Shown: one piece after another, positions 39,069 through 50,515 of the stretch
Position numbering within the stretch: the stretch's first letter is position 1
How the letters are laid out: the number at the start of each line of letters is the position of its first letter
Assembly: GCA_034687125.1 (NCBI GenBank)
Contig: JAQGBZ010000310.1
Span: 1 to 64,000, forward strand
Length of the DNA: 64,000 nt
From: Neelides folsomi
Lineage: Eukaryota > Arthropoda > Collembola > Neelipleona > Neelidae
Direction: 5' to 3'
Position numbers and translations under genes: made by a program
Notes under the pieces: generated by a model
Database searches by the model: none
The model's input: only the letters and a program-made list of their open reading frames with translations
What the model was told of the DNA's origin: nothing

Positions 39069-40349
39069 AAATTGACAAATACCCAAAATTAAAACAAATT
39101 CATTACAAAAACCATTAAAAATTTCAAAAAGAAGTCGTTTAATTTTAAAAAGGCGGTAAAATGTAAAATTGTTTCCATACCTCTTTCTTTCTGTTGTCAT
39201 GAAAGTAAAGGCAAACATTAAGTGAACTCCGTAAATCATTGCAATTTCTCCAAGGCAAATAAAATATCCCATTCCAATAAATGATAGAAGAAGGTCCGTG
39301 ATAAATCCCAAGATTTTTAATTCGAATGAACTGCCAAAAATATATTAAAAATGAGCTAAAAAGTATCTATTGAATGGAAACATCGGATCATATAATGTTT
39401 GAATTGTTAAAAATATAACAAATATAAATGCAATAAATGAAAGAATAACAAACATTCCTACAAATTAATAATTACTCATTAGCATTAAAAAACATTTCTA
39501 TAAAGAAAATAGAATTAAATCAAAAAATTGATTAAATAATATTTTTCCATGTATTTCATAAAATGGCAATTATCCTACAGATACATGGATAGGTATGTAG
39601 ATAAAATTAATTTTAATTTACTCTGAATAGCGATATCACGTCTGATTGTTTGATTTAACATGTAAGCAATAAGTTCAACAGAATTGAACATTTTTATTGA
39701 AGTAAATGCAATAGTAAAAGTTCCAATTAAAAAGAATATGTAAATACATTTATGGGCTGGACTTCGGCAAACCTGCACACCATAGTGCAAAATGCAAATC
39801 CATGGTTTTTCATGGTGCACCATGCAAAATTTTCCTTCGCCGTGGTGAGTTTAATGTTAATTTTCCTATCTCGAGTTGATATCTCAATTTATATAATTGC
39901 ATTAAATCCATGTGCTTTACATGGATTTTACCCTCCTACCCGTTTTATTTAATTAGGAATAGTAAATTCATACAAGCATATTTACAAATCGTACATTTAT
40001 AACATTTTCGTTCTCGATCAATTATATAAATAAGATATATACATATTTACAAATCTTAAATTACTTTACAGAGATATTACACAAAAAACCATTTAAATGT
40101 CAATACTTACTTTGAGTGAAACAGAATTTATGAATGAGATCAAAATCGTTCGAATGATATTTTAAATCATAAGCAAATTATATTGTAAAACAAAATAAGG
40201 ATATAAAAATCCGACTAGTGGAAAAAATATTCTATTTAAAAAGTTCTTTTCGTATATAAAATTGTCTATTTAAAATTCCAATTAAACGGAACAATTATAG
40301 ATGCAATTTTTACAGACATTATAAAATATTTGATCCATTTTGTGAACAT
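39069..40349 (-). pseudogene. GR-like chemoreceptor pseudogene, interrupted and 3'-truncated
   Basis: Fragments match the intact gene at 36429-37677 closely in order: the start with MFTKWIKYFIMSV and VPFNWNFK (40349-40270), the region up to the HKF motif (to about 40125), then after an insertion the remainder of exon 1 (39754-39618), and exon 2 to FYRLFKIKRLLFEIFNGF (to about 39069). Lesions are a 1-nt deletion near 40275 creating a stop, a 370-bp MITE-containing insertion in exon 1 (39755-40124), an in-frame stop near 39347, and loss of the entire 3' third where a Tc1/mariner-like relic begins. Confidence 0.88.
39755..40124. mobile_element. MITE-family insertion in a GR-like exon
   Basis: The left end GGCTGGACTTCGG and the following CCATGGTTTTTCATGGTGCACCATG match the family at 4045-4282. 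The flanking 8-mers CATTTATG (39747-39754) and AATTTATG (40125-40132) match at 7 of 8 bases, as expected for an aged target duplication, and the paralogue has a single AATTTATG here. The right 220 bp is AT-rich and lacks the inverted end, so the copy is composite or internally replaced. Confidence 0.75.
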
Positions 40350-43300
40350 TTTAACGTTTTTAAAGTATTAGATCAATTTTTACTTTTATTTTCTAAATTA
40401 ATTAATAAAGCCCAATTAATGAAAATTAAACAAACCTTCTCAACAAATAAACTTCAAATTCAAAACTTATAATTATTATCATTAATTCTAATTATCTAAT
40501 GATTATAATGAAAATAATGCTACAGGAGGATTTTTGATATTTTGATTTGATGATAGGTCCAATTAAATAAATTCAAAAGTAAAAAGTCAAAGAATAAAAT
40601 CTAAAACATTTTAAGGTAAAACAAACTGATGCTTTATTTTAAGAAACTACACACAAACCTCAATAATCATATATTCAAAGGAATAATAAATTATTACAGT
40701 GTCATTCCCATCAAATATTAAAAGAATTTTATAAAAATTTAATGAATAGTCCAACAATCACGAGAGTCACGACATATGCTTATATGCTATATTTTTTACC
40801 ACTATCTTCAATTATTCTACTTGTTTTCCTTATACTATCACTATTAGATATTTTAGCTTTAAGTTAAAAGTAATATAAATCACATCAAAGCATGGTCACA
40901 AACATCGCACTCAAAAAACAAATTTGTAATTTTAAACGCAAAAATTATATTTAATTCAATTTAATTCGAACTACAAACTGGCCTTAATGAATCTTTACCA
41001 GCATTTGTCTTTTGTATGACTTAATAGTTAAAGACCTTCATATTCCTTTTTCATATTAAAACAATTTTCTAAATTAGTCAATAGCGAGCTTAGATCGTAA
41101 TTCTTAATGCATGTAAGAATTTTCCATTGGCTTTCGCTTTCACTGAGGTTGGAAAACCCAAGGTTGGATTGATCTAGACGTTTCTCCCAAATAAAAGAAG
41201 TCGGTAATAAGAATTGGGTTGAATATTCATGGAGGATTTGGCGGACAGCTGGTTTCCGCGGAGTCCTCTCGCTCCCAAATTGGTTTTGGATGTGCGGCAG
41301 AGGTTGTCCTTCCCATTAAAGACGTGATCGCCCATCTCCGATATGCAGGGAATGATTTATGGCCCTAAGTCCTCGAGAGTGAGAAACAGGGACACCTTTT
41401 CCCTCCTGCTTCCACCACTCCCCCTCCGATTCTACCCGCATTCGGGGAAATGAGGGAAATGGACTGGAAGGGAGAAAAGACCAAATTCCCTTTTTTAACT
41501 CCGCCAGACAATACACAGCCAATTTCCTCCTTCTCGGAATTATTACCCAAGTCTTTTATTTACATGATTTTATTCAGGGAAATAATGTTTTCCCTTCATT
41601 GTATGATATATGCATTACAACCAAGTTCCATCATTGTCTTTCATTGACTTTAATGCTCAAACTGCATTCTTTAACAACTCCTTTTTATTCTCGGCTTAGA
41701 CATAATAAAATATTTTTATCATTTTCCTCCCCTCGATGAAAAAGTGTTTAAAGTTCTTTTATTCCTTTGCTTTACTTTTAATAAAACTTTTAATAAAATA
41801 CACAGTTCAATTCAGCTGAATTTCATTTAATCCATTTGTAAAGACTTTTTCATTAATCATCCAGTCATTCAACCAGCGTTATATAATATATATATATATT
41901 TATTTATTTATTAGTTAAGTTGTTTTCTTCATTAAATTAATACATAATTTGTTTATAAAGGTTTGTTGAACTTTGCGAGTTTCTCTATTTTTCTTATGAA
42001 TCACAGAAAGAAGTAAAGTTCATAAATTTATGATCATTGCAATTGTAATGAACTTTACAATTCCAATGCGAATGTTGATCATTTCATTTTTGATAGTTCA
42101 TAAAAAAATCAAGATCCAAAATTGGCTCTTATGCCTTTTACGTGTTTTCCATAAATGAGATGATTTTGCAGAGGAATTTGTACACTAAAATTGAATAAAA
42201 AATGATTTGCTGAACATTTGTTCTTTAAATGTGCATTTATGTAATTATTTTGTCGTGCATAGCCTTTAACTACTATTTATGTATTAAAGCCATGTTGAGG
42301 TTGAGATGTAAAAATGGGATTTAACAGCTAAATGACATGTCCGACATGTTTTATTCGCGTGTTTTATTCAAATTTTGACGCGGGAATGTTGTAATTTGAA
42401 TGAGGAATATAATGAAGTGTATTTGTAATGAAATGCACAATAAAGGCGGAATTCATCTCTGGATTAAGATATGCGTGGGGGATAATGGGGAATACTAATG
42501 GGGAGTGAAGAAGGCAATTATCTTTTGAGGCCAACCCGCGGGAATGGGGAATGGGAGATTAGGAATTTGAGTGTCGTGAGAATAAATAAAATAGTCGAAG
42601 TCTGCCGAGTGGAAATTGAATGTAGAATTAAGAGATCGGAATTGCCATTCCATAAAAGTGAGTAGGCTAATTAGAAATTCTGGGAAGGTCCCTCGGCCCG
42701 GGCACTTTTATTAATGTGGGGGATGAAGGAAATCGGAAGATCCGCCTCAGGTTTTAATTTTCTCTCCACTCAAATCCCCCGATTACTCTTCCCCAACTTA
42801 TTGTTATTAGAAATGAAGAAACCCGCAAGGAGTTCTGATATGAACAACTCCTTCCAAATACCCAGAAAAGAAAAATGAAACATTTCGCTAGTTACACAAT
42901 AAAATACATTTTATTATTTCTTTGTACAAATTAACAATTACATTAAATAAAATATATGAAATATTAGAAAACATAGAATTTAGAACTCAAGAGATCTAAT
43001 ATATTACTAATTAACATTTATAATGTTAAATATATTAACGGTGATAGTAAACATTTCAATTTTTAGTTAAAATTATATTATTTTATTGGTATTATTTAAT
43101 TGTAATAATAATAAGATAAATGGATCATTTTGTGTGAATTTGTGGTTTATTTGGTATGTCGGAGTAAGGGCTAATTTATGTATTAGGAGAATTGATTAAA
43201 ATGTGTGGTCTTGTATTGATTCTATAAGTATTTATTAAGAACATCAAGGAAAGAGAAAAGAAGTGTAGCGAGGAATGAAGTTAATTTCAAAATCCGGTTT

Positions 43301-45366
43301 CATTCCGGTTGGACCATCAAAGGCAAATCAAAGGAACCTCACTGTCTAATGGCTTTTCGGGAAATTAAAATTAATTAACTTATTTATTGCCAACCTCCCT
43401 TTCATCTCCTCTTGTCATTCAAAATCGTCTTATCCAACTTTCATTCAACATTATTTTCCATACAAAATGGCGAAATGATTTAAAGTCTCAAAGTCTCAAC
43501 CTTTCAACTTATTTACATTTTATTAAGCTATAATTCTTAAATAAACTAATAAATAAATAAACTATAAACTTTAATTTTTAAATGAAGATTGATTAATTTC
43601 TAGATCTTAAACCTATATCGTACAATAGATGTAATAACAACAAAAAATCGTTCAGAATAATTCTTATTTTTATAAATAATATTGATTCCGATATTAATTC
43701 ATAGATTCGTTAGTAATCCAAAACATTAATCTTTTTGAATAAATAGTTTATAGTTTAACTGTTATTTAAAATTGGTCATATGTTAGTTTTTATTCATAAC
43801 GTCACTGTCATTAGTTCATTAGATTCATTTGGGTATTTAAATTGAATTATGCAAGTAAATTGTTGTATGTAAATTGTGTTTGGACCATTTGGATATTTGT
43901 AAATTTAAATTGCTGTGAGTGATGTACACGTAAGGTTTTATTCATTTTGAAATGTCCAGACTGTAGGAACAGCTTAAAACAAACTGCCTACAATAAATTG
44001 CTCCTGAATGAAGGTTGACAATGAATGATTTAGCATTTGTTTATTGTAAGCCCCTATAGCTTATGTTTAATAGCCACAAAATTTATTTGGGGAGAAGCCC
44101 CAGCCCTCCCAATGAGCCAAAGATATACGAAATCATCTCCCTCATTCAGTATATCAAATGGAGGCCAAATGGAAAGCAAATGCAGAGCAAATGGGTCCAC
44201 CCATTCTTTGACTTTCGTTTACCCAACATGGGATTTGTGTATGCCGGATGTATTATGTCTTCCGGAAGTATTCTCTCGACAGGTCAGAAATAGTCAAATC
44301 CCATTTTACTATTCCAGATAGGAAGGATATGGAGATTGGTTGTAAAAGTGAAATTGGAGTGAACCCGGGATGATGGAAGAATTCTTGACTTTGTCTAATA
44401 TTGGAGACTGAGTGTGTCCAACTGTTGGGGCAGAGTGTCAGGCGTTGAGTGATGGGTGGGGCCTCCGGGGAGTCATTCCTTTAAGATCATCTAACTTTGG
44501 GCATTGGGTGGGGTGGATAAATGGGGGAGGTGGGGGACGAGGGATTCAATTAGCTGAGTGAGATCGATTGCCTCCAAATCCCCCTAATTTAATAAAAGTC
44601 GAGTCGAGAGGACAATAAGGGTAGTGAGTAATTCCACTTACTACCCCATTACATTCTACTGACCGACTCGGAACAAATGGACGCATCAAGTCCAACGACA
44701 AGCCCACAATGAGAAGTTAACCCTACATTTCCCTGATACTCAATTACCTCCACGCTATCCGCTTCATCAAACATTCACCCCATTCCTCAATTATTTATCA
44801 ATGAATAGAATTAGACAAAAGTTAAGCTAAACATCAAAAACCTCGCTGGATAATTAGGGAAGAAGAGGAAAGTTGAACTAATGTACATACTTATAGAGTA
44901 ACTGTATACTTACATTTAGCTATAGAAGTTAATATTTTTCGAAAGATCATAAGTATGAAGAGTATGAACAAATTAAAAATAAGATGGTAATATTAAATGG
45001 ATATGAATGAGTTGATTATTAAAAAAAGCCAACAATATGTATGCTATGTAGAACCACTCGTGTTTTTCATACATTATGTTTATCTTATCTTTAACTTTAG
45101 ATAAATATAGTTAGGAAGAAATTAAGATCACTGAATTATATAATACGAGTAGCTATAAATATACACTGCTCGAGTATAATAATAATATTTTAGTGATAAT
45201 GACGGGAGAATTCTTGAGATTTTGTCTCATTTTGTAATCAGCAAAAATCCCTTTTAAGATTAGTGTTTTATTCATAATTAAATAATTATTACATAAATAT
45301 CTGTATTATTAACAGTAACTTAAATAATATCCCCAAACCAGAACGATCATTAAAATTTTGTTTCAA
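40350..45366. other. Long intergenic region, no supported gene
   Basis: AT-rich DNA with GC-richer blocks near 41.1-41.6, 42.3-42.8, 43.3-43.45 and 44.05-44.8 kb. Overlapping open frames in the blocks (for example 94 and 76 codons around 44.04-44.32 kb) do not extend through splice sites. The first 400 bp is the duplicated 5' flank of the GR-like cluster. Confidence 0.45.
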
Positions 45367-46119
45367 ATGGATTTTTTGAAGAATTTTGTATTAATTTATT
45401 TCATGTGTAGTCTTTCTATTCATATTCAGCAGAGCCAAGTAAGTAATACCATATATACATATTAAAAATTATATCTTTACTTTAGATGTCATGAATTATG
45501 CATATAAAACTTAACAAAAAATTTATTAATAAGTAATATATTAAATTGTATTAAAGGCAATAGAGAATTTTGAGCAGGCGAATGAATTATTAGCTAAATT
45601 GGTGAGCATTTAATTTATAATATAAAAAGCAAACCCGTCACAAATGGGCACTCATTTACTATAATATTAATTTAATTTAACCCATCATAATCTTTACTCT
45701 ACTATAAAAATATGTACCTTACATTATCTATGTATGTAAAATAAATATACTCATAATTGTTTTTATATTCAAGGAACTAAAAATTGAGAATTTGGATTCT
45801 AAATTGGTAAAAAGATTATTTATAGTACATTTGACAAACCTAACTTTTATACAAGTTAATGTAAATTAATTACGAACATCATAATTTATATAATATTTAA
45901 AATTCTTTATATACACATAATTCATAATAATAGTTAACCAGAATAAAACAAATTGAAGAATCACTCAAAAATTCTATCGAACTCCAGATGAAAATCGATA
46001 CGAACTCTGAAGAGACTGAAGACTTACTTAAGCAAGCAATTGATATAAATAAAAAATATATAAAAAGGATGAATAAAAAAATTTATGCAGATCTGGATAA
46101 ATTACGAAAGGACGAGTAA
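45367..46119 (+). CDS. Small secreted coiled-coil protein, about 110 aa
   Basis: Exons 45367-45438, 45557-45601, 45774-45806 and 45942-46119 have clean GT-AG borders. The first encodes a signal peptide (MDFLKNFVLIYFMCSLSIHI), the next two short exons encode AIENFEQANELLAKL and ELKIENLDSKL, and the last encodes a charged helical tail rich in K, E, I and L (KQIEESLKNSIELQMKID, later KRMNKKIYADLDKLRKDE). The hydrophobic spacing predicts a coiled coil. The third exon ends in phase 0 but the last needs a two-base carry-over. A 5-nt microexon TTAAT at 45856-45860, with AAG acceptor and GTAAAT donor, restores the frame exactly. The microexon is inference; alternatives are a mis-called border or a frameshifted gene. 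No family is recognised. Confidence 0.6.
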
Positions 46120-49100
46120 GAAGAGCAAGAACAATCATTGAAGATAATGATTCTATTGAAAAATTGGATACCGATAAAAATCCAGCTTAACCTAATTTAT
46201 TTTAAAAAGAATTTTATTATGAAGTTGATACATCACTACATTAAACATTATGAATAAATATTACTTACTTTTATTAAGTATAAAGTATATGTACAATAGT
46301 ATATAACTTTAAATAATAATGAAATTTAAAAGATTTTTCATAATGTTTTTTACTTTGAAAATTTAATTAAGGATATTTAATCTTTTGGATCCATTTGACA
46401 ACTTGTGGAAGAATCAATGAACTGAGCGATGATATCTCGTGATTTATAACATTGAGGCAAAGATGGTCCTGTTCTCCTGTTCAAACATTTAGAGGAACGT
46501 AGGCGGAATTTTAATGCGGGAATATTCGAATAGATTATCAGGGCCGTTGCATAATTCATTCCAAGGGGAAGAGTCAGGCGAGACACTTTGGAGAGATTGG
46601 AGTCGATGGGCGCCGTCGAGATGGGATTTGGGAAGAGAGATGGAGAAAAACGGCAATTTCTGTGAGATATGGACCCAGAGCTCTTTGGCAAATTGTGACT
46701 TTGCAAATCCTTCCCCAGGGGTGATCAAAATGTTTTTGACATTCCCCCTCAATAGCTGAAAATAAATAAATGGACGGAGCCAATAAATCGAAAAACAACA
46801 AAATTTGGCTTTTTTGCATTTTGAGCTCTTTAAATGAACTCGGCCAGGTTTCTCCAATTTTGGTCATTTTTGGTTCGAGGATTTCTCATCGAATGGATTT
46901 TGAGAGCATTAGATGTTCCTTTACGAGATCTCCTCTGTGACTAGAATGTTGATGAGGTCGAAGGTTTATCTCATAGAACGGAAGGAATAGATCATCTTGA
47001 TTGGATTGGGGTTACTCTTTGGAATGACCCCGAATTATCCGGAATTACCCTTCAACCCCAATTCCCAAACTTTATCAGTTTATTTAATTACGTCGGTTTA
47101 TTTAGCGGAAAAAACTTCATCGGATCATAAAAGTCTATCGATGGTAAGAAACCTTCAGCTTTTGAATCCAATCTCGGTGATTTGAACTTCTTCGGCTTTT
47201 CTATCAACTTAACATCATCAATTCTCTTAAATGGCCATTTCTTCAATTCTTAATTTTCCTAATGTAATTCCCGTGTTTTCCCTTCTCAATCTTGCTCCAT
47301 TGAATTTCATTGGCTAAATTCATCCTGTGAATTCATTTTCATTAACAAAATGTCCATTTATTGATGCACGTATTTTATTTAAATATAAGCTTTTAGTAAG
47401 ATCGAATGGCTGGTGATCGAATTGATTTATTTCCAATTTAGTTTATAAAGTTGAACTTGACATAGAAAATTGTATCGTTTGGAAATTGTAATTTTGTAAA
47501 ATACGGATTGAGTGATGGGAAGGGAAGAGCTAATTCAAATTAAAGTCCTTGCACAAATATTAGTAATTCATTATTTGAAGATCTCTCCAGCTGGCGGTTT
47601 TCTCAGGATCCGAAGATGAAATTATTAAATAAGAAGACATCCGCAAACAGATCCATCATCCCCATTCTCAAATCCTCTTCGCTTCCCCCTTCACTCCAAA
47701 CTTGACAAAACTCAAACCTCAAGAACCAAAACACTTTTATCATTTTTTTATTTTAATACATTTTTATCTAAATACAAGTTATGAATTTAGTTTATATCAT
47801 TTAATATTGTAACGGACCGTCAGCAAATATCAATAACGTGAGAAACATTAATCGTTCCATTTCCACGACCTCATGCGAGCTGATCTCAACGAGAATCCAT
47901 CCCGATGACTCACAAATTAAGTAATAAAAGTATTCAAGAGCGAGGAAGAGCTCCAGTTGGAAAAGATCTTTCGGAGTAAAACATCTAACTCCCGAACTCA
48001 CAATTGGCAATTTAATATGAGATATCTACAAATTATTCGCGACTAAATCATACACTCATTGCGGTGGAAGGTGAGGAGTCCTTTAACATCAAGGCCCTCA
48101 TCTTCCCCGTGCAATATTTATTGAATTTTACCTAACATAAGCAAATATAATAATATGCTATAGTCTAGTAGACTCTGTAAAGATCCAATTTTCAAGCCTT
48201 TATTCTAATTATGTAGTTTCAATTTAATTTTTAATTTATAAATATTAATTTAAACTATGGATTTAAAATAAATTTAATTTATTAAAGGTATTAGTGAAGT
48301 GGATCTATAATATATTAAATTGTTATACCTCATGTGTACATGAAATTGAAAAATGTTTATAAAAGAATACTAAATTCTGAATTAAATACTCAACCAATCA
48401 ATTTATCAAAGAAAATAATAAAGAAAATGCTTAAGAAAATTGTAATAAGAAATAATAATCTGGCATAATATAAAAAAAGGTACAATGGAGGTGAAATCAT
48501 TTTGGTCGATCGTGAGTTGAGTTGAAGTGGTCGTCATAATTGCGGTGTGGAGGTCGTTCAAGCTCTCACCCCGTTTATTTCTTATTGTAATGGGGATCTT
48601 CCGTCTCATTGACCTTTATGTTCCCCAACCCTTCTCCCAACTCCAGAAACGGAAACAAGACCCGAACTCAAACTCCGACCGAAAACCAAACTCCACAACA
48701 TTTATGTTCTAATTGACCGATTTTCCATCAAGGGAGGGTTTCCAGCTCGCCGGGTTAAAACTCATTTAACTCTTTCATAAATTAACGTTTGCAGCCAGAA
48801 TCTCTCTCGATAACCGTTATTGTTAATGAAAGTGTTTATAGCGTATTATGAACCTTCACAGCCTCGTAAAAATGTATAGGGAAATGAATGACATGATATT
48901 TCCTCTTTGATTTCCAATAAACCGGATGATAAAAATTATTAAAGTTTTATTAAATTAATTATGGAATTAAGATTTTAGCTGTTAAAAGAAATATGGGATG
49001 GAATTCTCATTTTAAAATAAGAAATAAAATGACAATGATGACAAGACAAAGGGAAGGAGACTCCGAGAGATTTCACAACTAGAGTTGAGAAATCTTTTTT

Positions 49101-49604
49101 TGTGAATTTTCCTCTGGGGACGTTCGTTATCTCCCTCTGCCCAAGAGTTAACAAGACTTTTTCTCTCCTTTACACCACAACTTTTTCTTATTCCCAAACT
49201 ACTCGCATTTTCATTTCTAAGTCTCATTAACTTTTTAAGTCAATTGAGGAGATCTTTAACTTATCTTCATTGAAACTATTTACTTTCATTTCTTCCAGAC
49301 TTCATAAAACCACGATTTCTTTTGTGAAACGAGTCATAAAAAAGTTTTCATAGCAAATGTTTCATCTAATAAAAGGAACCAAAAGTAGACCAAATGTATC
49401 AAATCTGTTATTTATTTACTTATGGATATTAACACATTTTCAAGAAAGATACTAGCATTTTTTTACTACTTTTTAAACCATTTAAGTTAATAAGATAAAC
49501 AGAAATAAATCGAATATAAAGAGGTTATTTATTGGATAGTTTAAATAAATAAATGATTCTTTAATAAAATTGTCGTTCTTCATAATATCACGTTTAGCCA
49601 TTTA
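46120..49604. other. Intergenic region, one weak ORF block at 46.4-46.86 kb
   Basis: The block 46377-46860 is open in several frames on both strands (up to 122 codons on the minus strand, with an acceptor-like TTTATTTTCAG before LLRGNVKNILITPGEGF). No second exon or domain could be joined, so it is not called as a gene. The rest is AT-rich with GC-richer patches near 47.0-47.1, 47.6-48.1, 48.5-48.8 and 49.05-49.2 kb. Confidence 0.4.
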
Positions 49605-50515
49605 ATAGGATGATCGTAAAGATGGGGCTCTGTAGTCTCATTTAAATAACTTTTTTATTAATCAACCAATCGACATGAAATTTGAATCTAATATGTACAA
49701 TCGTATGTAGTATAAGGCAAAAAATATTAGGTGTCAAAAGTCACTCCGTGAAACACGAAAGGTCGTGCATTATTGAATTAAGGTCGACTTTTTACACTTT
49801 TTTCCTTCTCACTTGATTCCCTTTTGAAACAATATGAGTTTTGGATATTTGTAGGAACATTATCCAAGATGTTCATGAAACTCCCGAAAAGCTGAAGTTT
49901 TAGAGATCTTAATTTCATTTGAAAGTTTATTAATGGGAGGGGCAGGATTTCGGTGAAACCGTTGTTTCAAGGCCTAGGAAAACGAGCTTTCACTCTTACC
50001 ATTTTCTCGTTCACCTTTAATTTATATAGTTAACATTAATATTGATATCTAAGATTACAGTGGTGGTGAGAAGGTGAGAAATTTTCAAATTATATTTACT
50101 TTAATGAGAAATCACTATGTTTTTCGTCTAGGAGAAATTGAGGAGCGCGCGGAGCGCCTTGCGTGGTAAAGCAAACTGAGATTTCTTTTCATTTTTATGA
50201 TAAAATGCGTCTTTTAATCTTAAACATTAAAAGAATCAAAAACGTTTTATGGTAATTCGATCCTTAAATGATATCTGTATTCCAAACTCATTGCTTCAAA
50301 AGTGAATCAAGTGAGAAGAAAGGAAAAAAGTGTAAAAAGTTGACCTAAATTCAATAATGCAGGAAAGGTCACGGAGTGACTTTTGATACCTAATATTTTT
50401 TTGCATTATACTACATACGACTGTGCATATTAGATTCAAATTTCATGTCGATTGGTTGATTAATAAAAAAGTTATTTAAATGAGACTACAGAGCCCATCT
50501 TTAAGGTCATCCTAT
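49605..50515. mobile_element. Foldback element with about 240-bp terminal inverted repeats
   Basis: The left arm (49605 to about 49850) and right arm (about 50275 to 50515) are inverted complements at high identity over their whole length. They share TAGGATGA at the tips, CTCTGTAGTCTCATTTAAAT, TCGACATGAAATTTGAATCT and GTCAAAAGTCACTCCGTG. The 420-bp centre has no transposase frame and includes a very GC-rich GCGCGCGGAGCGCC patch. Flanking A/T bases give no certain target duplication beyond a possible TA. It is a nonautonomous long-TIR DNA element. Confidence 0.88.

Noticed and set aside
44037-44321. Two overlapping plus-strand frames of 94 and 76 codons
   Set aside because: No signal peptide, no domain, no splice junctions; the block resembles other GC-richer islands.
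46377-46867. Cluster of overlapping frames, including 122 and 109 codons on the minus strand
   Set aside because: One frame has a plausible acceptor but no usable donor or continuation; several other frames are open as well, so coding status is unsupported.
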